This document shows, piece after piece, positions 56,601-64,000 of a stretch of 64,000 bases of DNA; position 1 is the first letter of the stretch; every line of letters begins with the position of its first letter. Under the pieces are notes generated by a model that did no database searches, was not told where the DNA came from, and was given only the letters and a program-made list of their open reading frames with translations. Origin of the DNA: Phoronis australis (taxonomy: Eukaryota; Phoronida; Phoronidae). Made by a program: the position numbers and the translations under genes. The stretch lies in contig NMRA01000198.1 in assembly GCA_002633005.1 (NCBI GenBank), forward strand, positions 114,480 to 178,479, in the 5' to 3' direction.

Positions 56601-58689
56601 CTCAATTCACTTTCGTATCTCTTAGTCGGGCACAAACTACAACAGTGAGTAGCTTCAACAATCTTTCTTAAGATTGCCTGTCCAAATAACTTCATGCACA
56701 CCAGCTTTCTGAAGAACAAAACTGTAGAAAAACATCTCTGAAAACTGTGAATTCGTCACTCTTCACAATCGTTGTCTTTCTATTTTTTATAGCATGATGA
56801 TCTAGGGTACTTGGCTTCTAAGACACAAGGTCTTTATCTTTGAATTTCATTCGCATATTCCGGGCCCTGGACTGAGCTGTTGCTTGCGATACAAGTCCAA
56901 CTGAAAAAACCCGAACTGTTAACACTAATTCAACATTCAACTATGATTGAGTTGGCATGCAACTTTTTCAGACGGACTTATCAGGAACTGATCCACCACC
57001 AGCCTAAAAAATTTACATGCCGTCTTATCTGTCGCCTAAAAATGTTGATCGTCTATTAAATTAGATCAGTTGATGCAACTGAAAATAAATCAGCTGATAT
57101 ACCAGTGCAGTGATTGAAATTTAATTTGTTTAAATCAGATGCTCAAACCATAGTCAATCGATTTACACTTAAGGTAATCAACGTTTGACGAAATGGACAG
57201 TGGCTTCATCGTCCTGAAATTTCGACGGCGACGATGGCCACTTGGGCACATTAATTTAATTATCATTGCAGCAACCTAAATAATTAATGTTTACAAAAAT
57301 TGAGACTACGGCAAGGGATGACGGCCACTTGGGCATGTTGTTTGCAACCATCTACTCCATTTAACCTTCTCAAAATTTTTTGACTTAAAGTGCTTTAAAA
57401 TCACACCCACAGTATAACGTCATAGGATTATCCCTTAGCTCAAGCAGTGTCGATGTGGCAACTGAATGGAGTGTTCGAAAGACAGGATTGCAGGAGTATT
57501 TGTTTAAACTGGGAACAAATGAAAACATCAACGACCTCCTTAGAGGCATCTCTCTACGTGGTACTTCTAAACTTATAGGAACATAATTTGCCGAAAAGTA
57601 TCCGGCATATGGAGTACCTATGGTATGATCATCGTCTGTACTGGGTCAGCAGTATTGTCTAAGGCCTAGGCAGCCAAGGGACTGAACAAGTTAAAAAACA
57701 ACTGGTGATAATACTGAAACAAACATGGAAAACACCAAGATGTATTTTTCAAAAACACGTACCTGTTTTTGAAAGCTATACTTCTTTCTCTTTCTTGAAA
57801 TGTGGCCCATAATGTACTTTTCCTGCTAACAAATGATGCACTCATGTTTCAGAATGTTCCTATCTTGTTCAGGTTAATTGGGTGTTTCAGATTTTGGAAG
57901 TATAATTGATTTTCTTGGGAAATCTTGGATAACATCTGTATCACTTTCAGCAACTTCAGCTTTAGTACTACTGTTGGTGCCTTGAAACGTTGCTATGCCG
58001 TTCTATGTCCTTTCAATTTTCTGGTCTAACACTTGGTCTTCTAGTCTACAGCACTCAGCAGTATACTGTGTAGGCTACCAGGACATGCAGCTGTTTTCTG
58101 CACAAACGTTTGTGACACCTCTTCTTCTTTTTGATCTACTGATCTACAGAGTTCCACAGTCAATCAGCTTTCGTCAGGAAGCTTTCCTAAGCTTCTTTAG
58201 GCTCTGACATCACAATTTTGTGCTGTTTGATAAACCTTGAATTATACAGGCATCACACTCCATGGGAGCAGCCATATTGAAGTAACTAAGCACAACAATA
58301 CAATCTGGCTCTCTGATTGGTCAATTCAATAGAAAAGCGCCATCAAGTGGCAGGAATGTGCATCATATTTTGTGCAACAAAAACACCTTTTTTTAAAAAA
58401 ATGTGCAAGTGCAGACGTGGGAACTTTTTGGAATTTGATTTATAGGTATATTATCTAGCCACATAGAAAAAGCTAAGTTGCCCCCCCCCCCAAGGTACTC
58501 ACAAGGATGAACGCTATGAGATCTGGCCCACCGACTATTAGTGATAATTTTGAATTCTGATTCAAAGTGCTTCACGTAATCGTCGATCCGTACCCAGCCA
58601 ACTTCGCCCGGGTGGTGTTTGTCAATGCGTACATGACAGGATCGTGCAGACGATTAGAGGAGGCTTTTTATACTTCATAACATGGGAAA
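53665..58689. other. Noncoding stretch, about 5 kb
   Basis: No gene was recognised. Noted inside are a simple TAC/TAT-rich stretch at 54000-54065, a truncated repeat end (GGCCCGTAACTAGGGG, 55303) and a C10 run at 58483. Confidence 0.45.
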
Positions 58690-58900
58690 AATACGAGAGT
58701 GAACTTACGAACGTAAAACTACGAGCGAAAAATACGAGCGTAAAATTACGAAAAACTACGAGCGAAGAATATGAGTGTAAAACTACGACCGCACAATTGC
58801 TTCAGGGCTCACGTAACCAAAAAACCAATTTCTCATTTGATCTAACGATTTCGGTCGTAAAATACAAGCGAACTCTCGGTCGTAATTTCCGCGCGACACT
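58690..58900 (+). repeat. Degenerate ACGAGCGTAAAACTACGA repeat cluster
   Basis: Repeated phrases AATACGAG, AACTACGAGCGAA, ACGAGCGTAAAATTACGA and CGGTCGTAAAATAC crowd about 200 bp. Spacing is irregular, so this is an old minisatellite or a block of related sites. Confidence 0.65.
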
Positions 58901-59812
58901 TTCCCCCGTACTGTCAGCGATACTTTCTGTGTCCCATTATATCCGAATTTAAGCTGCGTTCCTCTGCGAGCAAACGTTACGGCATATTGATTTTGTCTTA
59001 TCTCAGAAACGTAGAGCTGAGATCCCCCTAACTAAAATACGTCAAGGGCCTTACCTAAAACTCTACACCGTCAAGTACATTAGAATTTCCTACAAAAAAC
59101 CGAGAATTACGAATTGAATTTGTAAAAAGCTTACAACCGGAAGTTAACTCACAATGCCTGTAATTTTGTGGTGTGCAGCCACCTGACGGCCCAACAGGTT
59201 ATTTTATTCTGATAATCTTGACACCTGGGTTCTGATTTACACGTTTTTTATCTATGAAATTAGATTGATCCCTAAACAAATTTGATTACTTGTGAGCTAC
59301 TGCTTCGGGTAACTTGGGTGCAGGCTGAGATTCTGTAAAATCTCTCTATATTATCCTAAAATGAAGTGCACGAGGTGATTTTTTGTCAATCCAAACAACT
59401 ACTTAGGAAATTGATGTTTCGTTGAATTGTGACGTACGATGAACAAATTCGTTTTTTTTTTTCATCATTTGCCAGTCACTAGAAACTACTGGCAAAATGT
59501 CGTCAATGTGGCACTCAATAAAGTGAATCTTGACCTTAAATCTAATCTTGTTCACTCAAAGGAAATGATAAAACTGTAACCGAAGTTTTAAAGACGACGT
59601 TCCATCAGCTTATTCCAAAAATAGCCTGCGGTGGAGTTTCTTACGTTACATTTCTATCCCCAAAGTGTTTTCTGCAGTACATGTTTTTTGTAGTACATCT
59701 TTTTGGCGCCATCCAAGTAAAATTTATCGAAGAAAAAAATGAAAATCGTACCCTAAACGCGTTACCGCGTATCGTGCTCAGGAATAAACATGGCCCTTTG
59801 AAGCAGACTTAC

Positions 59813-60047
59813 GTACCCTAATTCCTGGTGACTGCCTCCACGGGATTCGCCCCCTCTCCCGAAAAGCAAAGTCTGGAGGTCTATGCCAACGACCCGGGGG
59901 TTGAAGGAGTCTCGACAGTCTAAGAAAGATAGAATTTATCCCGTTGTTTTTATCACCGTGTCCTTCTTTAAAGGGGACGTTGTTTTTATGAGAATTAGAT
60001 CCGCGTAAGAGCTCTTCATGCATGGTACAAGGCGGTTTCCCGGCCAT
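59813..60047 (-). CDS. Candidate first exon on the minus strand
   Basis: ATG at 60047 in good context (TACAATGGCC) opens a 78-codon frame (MAGKPPCTMHEELLRGSNSH, then RLLQPPGRWHRPPDFAFRER) that reaches a strong donor, GTAC|GTAAGT, at 59813/59812. Unspliced the frame stops at 59778. The peptide is basic and proline-rich with no recognised domain. No downstream exon was identified. A chance combination of ATG and donor is possible. Confidence 0.25.
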
Positions 60048-60817
60048 TGTACTTTAAAAACGTTAAAAACACATATGTTAGTAAGTTTCAGTAAATGTTA
60101 CCGTTTACATGTCACCTTGAAATTATTGACACAAACTAACATGTGTTAGGTTCCTTCGACAACATGTTTACTTAGTGATTTGGAACTGTCCAAAGTTCAG
60201 CAAGTGATCGAATGTTTTCTGTGACTCACCAGTTGTGTTTGTGTAAAGGATGTGTCAAAATTGTGTTGCACCTTCTGTCACTCAGCACACTGCTCTGTTT
60301 ACTTGCAACTTTTTGCAGCCGAATGGAAATTTTCATTCAGCGGTAAATTAGCATTTTTGGTATATTGTTAAATCTTGTAAACGGATTTACAAACATGCAA
60401 AGTTTATTGCACTTATGGGTCATTGGACAGCAGTTTTCCCTGAAAGCGTGTTCAGCTGTTGCACATTGAGTGTGAGAAATCAACTTAAGTTAATACTTAA
60501 CGAATCGTGTCGTAAGGAAAGTTACTTAACATGAAAAGCTGTTCCATATCCAGGAGTAATGCAAATTTTTATTTGCTGAAGTCCATCTCATATATCAAAT
60601 ATTTGTTATGATTAGAAAACTGGTAATGCACGAGCTTCTCAAAACATTCGATGAAACTGAGAAGTGTGTCTGGACGCTTATAGTCACGTGTAGGCCAAGG
60701 ACCACCTGTCACAGGAGACTTATATGTTATCACTTGTATCGCGTGAAAATGTACAGTTCCCGTAAATGTACTTTTCCATACAATTTGGCATTTACGTTTG
60801 GTTAATTCTGCACATTT

Positions 60818-60892
60818 GACATACCCACGCACACACACGCCGCACGCCCGCATGCACACACACGCTCGCGTGCACATACGTGTGTCTGTCTG
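60818..60892 (+). repeat. Impure CA/CG dinucleotide repeat
   Basis: ACGCACACACACGCCGCACGC followed by CACACACACGCTCGCGTGCA: an alternating purine-pyrimidine tract of the kind that can adopt Z-DNA. Confidence 0.7.
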
Positions 60893-61827
60893 TAATCAAT
60901 TTTATGGCACAACTTGATTGAAGCGGTATCACGACATTACAAACGATGACAAAACAAAGCAGGCGACAAAATGAATATATTTGAAACTTCTACTCTTAAA
61001 AAATCTGACCTGGAATTCCTCGTCCTGACAACTGGGCGGAAGCCAAAATCACCGTCGGATTAATCTTCCCTCGTGACTGAGGATGAAGGGAAATTAACGT
61101 GGAAGATTTTAATTAACTAAGCCATTCTTCAATGATAATAGTTATAGCAAGTCCTTTTTACTGTTAACAGAACTAGCCGTCATAACAGGGCAACGGTATT
61201 TTACCCGGTTACTTTTGTCTTGTACTACATGTGAGATCTTTATCTTCGTTTAAAGATAGCGCAAAACAAAATAGATTCCCTGAATTTGTCGAGGTTACGG
61301 CGAATCCCGTGAAATTATACGGTTGCATACTAACTTCCGGGCATTGCTTTCAAGAAAAGATAAGATCACTAAGACTTGCACTAACGAATTATAGTTTCAT
61401 TGGTTGGGTTCCAGTATTTGAAAAGAATATGAATACTGCTTCAGAAGCGCTGCCCAAAGCTGGTTTTGAGACCTGTCACTCATTAGGAAATGTAGCTCCC
61501 ATGAGATGTAAAAGTTTAATGAATTAGCACACTGATTTCAAAATTGTGACATGAACTGGCTTATGTACGTTTTAAAAGTAGACGGTCTACACATATTCCT
61601 ACAGACTCCTTTTGCGTCGCGCAAGGCAATGGCAACGCTGGCTGATTCAATAGATTGTTCGAAAAGTTTTCAGATTTGTCCTGCTGTTTTGAATGTCTGT
61701 AATCATATCTGTATTTGTTGTTTGTGGCACCCTGTAGAGTTGAACAACTACAGTTAATAAAATATCAGTACACTTTACAAAGTGCCCAAAAGACACACCT
61801 GCAACTGAAAGAGAAACAGAAAAAAAC
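60893..61827. other. Noncoding stretch, possibly promoter of the 61828 gene
   Basis: A frame at 61231-61527 (98 codons) has no recognised domain. AATAAAATA at about 61757 lies some 70 bp before the candidate start at 61828 and could act as a TATA element. Confidence 0.35.
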
Positions 61828-61900
61828 ATGGCCGCTTCATTGATTGTTGCTGCGAGTTTGATCCTCGCGTTTGCATCGAGCACAGATGCCTTCTTTTGGA
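61828..61900 (+). CDS. Candidate first exon encoding a signal peptide
   Basis: ATG 61828 (context AAAAACATGGCC) begins MAASLIVAASLILAFASSTD followed by AFFW. This is a textbook secretory signal (short n-region, hydrophobic core, SST-DA cleavage zone). The frame meets a perfect donor, TGGA|GTGAGT, at 61900/61901, phase 1. A fitting next exon is 63812-63859. An alternative terminal exon could start after CTACACAG near 62863 (ARAPAIF-type frame, stop at about 62943). The mature protein's family is not identifiable from so little sequence. A secreted or extracellular role is inferred from the signal peptide only. Confidence 0.5.
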
Positions 61901-63811
61901 GTGAGTATGGATAAAATATTAGGCATATCTAACAGGTTGTCTTAATATCGATAAAATAGCTTCACAGAAAAATGGGATATCTTGTTCTATGTGGAAACTT
62001 GGCCTTCCTACGAGCGATTCGCGAGAAGGAATTTTTACAGGGTTCGTCAAGTTTACACTTAAAGATGATTTTATCTGATAGTTTTGTCCAATGCAGTATA
62101 CGTTTTTTTCATTGCATGCCACATTCTGAAAACGACAATTGGCAGGTTATAGCATAATCAAATTAGAAAAACACAACCGCTCTTATTGTTTTGAGGTTTA
62201 TGTGCAACTGGTGTTATTTGGTTATAATGCCACATACATGTAAACAGTTTCAAAGAGCATATAAAGATTTTAATGGTCTCAACATCTCTTCACAGTCACG
62301 TGATTAGCGTCAATTAATCACGAATAAAGTGCGCAAAGTTGAACACAACACGTCAACAGTTGCAAGCAGATTTTTAACCAAAAGTACATCAATTTTTCTG
62401 CTTGAACTATTTTCTTGATTGAACGTGCTTTTCTTTTGTTTATAGTTTCTTAGTGAAACCGGTGTGCCTCGACGTCCCTGGTTCTTCAACCACGTACATT
62501 GTATGACTCGCCAGCTCACTTTGCCCGACATGGAATTTTAGATTTCAGGCATGATGTCTAATAAAACAGGGGTACCAGTGACCCCTCAAGGACTGCATAG
62601 GCTACCATTTCTGGTTATTGAGTTTCATACCAAACTCAACCATTTAGGAAAACCATTTTTGTATAATTATGTCGCCGACTAGCCGAGATCGTCCAAAAGT
62701 TTAATGACAGGCGCCGCGTGAGGTACATTCGATTAGTTAGGCCATTTCGTTCCCAAATGTTTATTCTAGAGCTCTTACTCCATCAATGTGTTTCTGTTTC
62801 ACCTCATATTCTCACATTCACTATGTATGTTTTCTCGTCTGCTTTCATCAACTCTACACAGCTCGTGCGCCAGCCATCTTCGCGAAACAGATGATGAAGT
62901 CTGCTCCTCGATTTCAGATAACTTTGAATGATAGCCTTTGTTGAATTAGTCTTTTGGGTTGACCGTTATATCCAGCTGATCACTCATCTGTCCAAACTGC
63001 ACAACAACGATTCTTGAATGCAGTGACCAGCAGCATCAATGTGGCGATTTGTCTGTTTGCCAGTGGAGACACACATGATCGAAAAGGTCCATTTGGTTCT
63101 CTAAACAATTTAAAAGTCCAGTTCAGAATCTGCGTGAAACAGGCGCACGTTTCCTCTTCCCGAACTGAAAATATCAAAAGTGGAGGAAACAAAAAAGCAA
63201 GAACAAAATCATACGGTAATAAATGAGAGCATATTAACAAGAGAATGGTACATAAAAACATAAAACAAGACAAAAAGCTCAAGGTACAGTAGATATTAAA
63301 GCATTTCCCAATTATGACATTTAAAAATAAAATCACTTCGATTTCTAAGTAATAGAGCATTACAGTCGTGATTTAAATTGTGACAACGATATAATAAGAA
63401 TTGTTTTTCATGCCTATTACAAATGACAGTTTGATTGACGTATGTGCTCCTGTACCTACAAAGACATACATATCGTCCAAGTTTGCAACGGTTGTACAAG
63501 TTCAAAGCTGCAACACAATATGTACCACACGAACTTCTTATTTAATTACAATTTAAAAATGCATGGCGTCTTTAATAATGTTGTTTCTGCTGTGCAAGTT
63601 TAAAGAAATTGTCATTTCATGATTTTCTGCAAGCTTACGAAATCACCCACGAGAAATTTAAACTTCTGCATAGTACAGCTGTATTACACAATTCTATATC
63701 AAAAACACGTCTTACACTGGAGTGCAGTACATTGTCAATTTTTAATTTTATTTGTGTATGCTGTTTAATGCTGTTGTGGTGTACTGACATTTTGTTCTCG
63801 TCTACATGTAG
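61901..63811. other. Putative intron of the signal-peptide gene
   Basis: Noncoding by inspection. A 126-codon minus-strand frame (62980-63360) is AT-rich and hydrophobic and is not supported as a gene. Confidence 0.35.
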
Positions 63812-63859
63812 CGACCTCCAGAACTGACCGGATGTTTGACAACTGGAGCCAATTGAGAG
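63812..63859 (+). CDS. Candidate second exon of the signal-peptide gene
   Basis: It is bounded by a pyrimidine-rich acceptor (TTGTTCTCGTCTACATGTAG) and a donor (GAG|GTAATT). At 48 nt it keeps phase 1 on both sides, so it joins in frame to 61828-61900 and adds TTSRTDRMFDNWSQLR. Phase agreement and splice sites support it; no homology does. The gene would continue beyond the window. Confidence 0.35.
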
Positions 63860-63930
63860 GTAATTGTTTTTGTTTCGTAACACTTTTCGGCATTTCAAGT
63901 ACCACCGTTTTCGTGACTGAACAGTTGTTA

Positions 63931-64000
63931 ATGCAACACCATTTAATAATATTAATACAACTACAGTGTTGTAAATGCAATACCATTTCATAATATTAAT
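63931..64000 (+). repeat. Start of a 44 bp-period tandem repeat at the window edge
   Basis: ATGCAACACCATTTAATAAT plus ATTAAT (63931) recurs with two changes at 63975-64000. More copies may follow outside the window. Confidence 0.6.

Noticed and set aside
61231-61527. 98-codon plus-strand frame as a gene
   Set aside because: Frames of this size are expected by chance over 64 kb in six frames; no domain, splice or start evidence.
62980-63360. 126-codon hydrophobic frame on the minus strand
   Set aside because: Its hydrophobicity follows from AT-rich, T-heavy DNA; there is no start context, splice logic or family resemblance, and it lies within a putative intron.

Overview
This window is a metazoan nuclear scaffold fragment, most likely from a marine invertebrate with a highly heterozygous genome. 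It has split genes with GT-AG introns, metazoan riboflavin-transporter (SLC52A) genes, about 40% GC by impression, abundant LINE, LTR, Tc1/mariner, hAT-like and TTAA-flanked DNA transposon debris, and a striking excess of the octamer TACATGTA. I cannot fix the phylum from sequence alone; a lancelet, acorn worm or mollusc would all fit.

The well-supported host genes are two tandem SLC52A-type riboflavin transporter paralogs on the minus strand. Gene 1 has exons at 19374..17627, 11488..11280 and 10494..10297. Gene 2 has exons at 52077..50949, 50306..50098 and 48458..48261. Exon 2 (209 nt) and exon 3 (198 nt) have identical lengths in both genes, intron phases are identical, and both give intact proteins of about 516 and 511 residues. 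The homology also covers a downstream block (7.5-9.8 kb versus 39.1-42.9 kb). It stops near the start codons, so the promoters were not duplicated or have diverged.

Layout: 0.1-2.9 kb, no gene seen. 3.0-6.5 kb, a composite TTAA-bounded transposon with palindromic arms. 7.5-9.8 kb, downstream paralogous block A. 10.3-19.4 kb, SLC52A gene 1, whose 6.1 kb first intron holds a tandem array of LINE 3' ends, a dead Tc1/mariner copy and an hAT-like non-autonomous element. 20.1-22.2 kb, LINE fragments. 22.3-27.8 kb, a 2.8 kb segment present twice around a 106-N gap. 27.3-31.2 kb, a Ty3/gypsy-type retrotransposon on the minus strand with 122 bp LTRs. 31.4-32.7 kb, a MITE and a decayed unknown gene. 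33-38 kb, noncoding DNA with microsatellites and a 455-N gap. 39.1-42.9 kb, block B. 43-48 kb, repeats and a 38 bp minisatellite. 48.3-52.1 kb, SLC52A gene 2. 52-64 kb, mostly noncoding, with a candidate signal-peptide gene starting at 61828.

The most important caution concerns the assembly. Three junctions marked by N (5158, 18409, 24786-24891) are each flanked by direct repeats of 1.26, 0.60 and about 2.8 kb that are nearly identical. These look like overlapping allelic contig ends placed side by side instead of merged. The 18409 case splits the first exon of SLC52A gene 1 and makes a healthy gene look broken.
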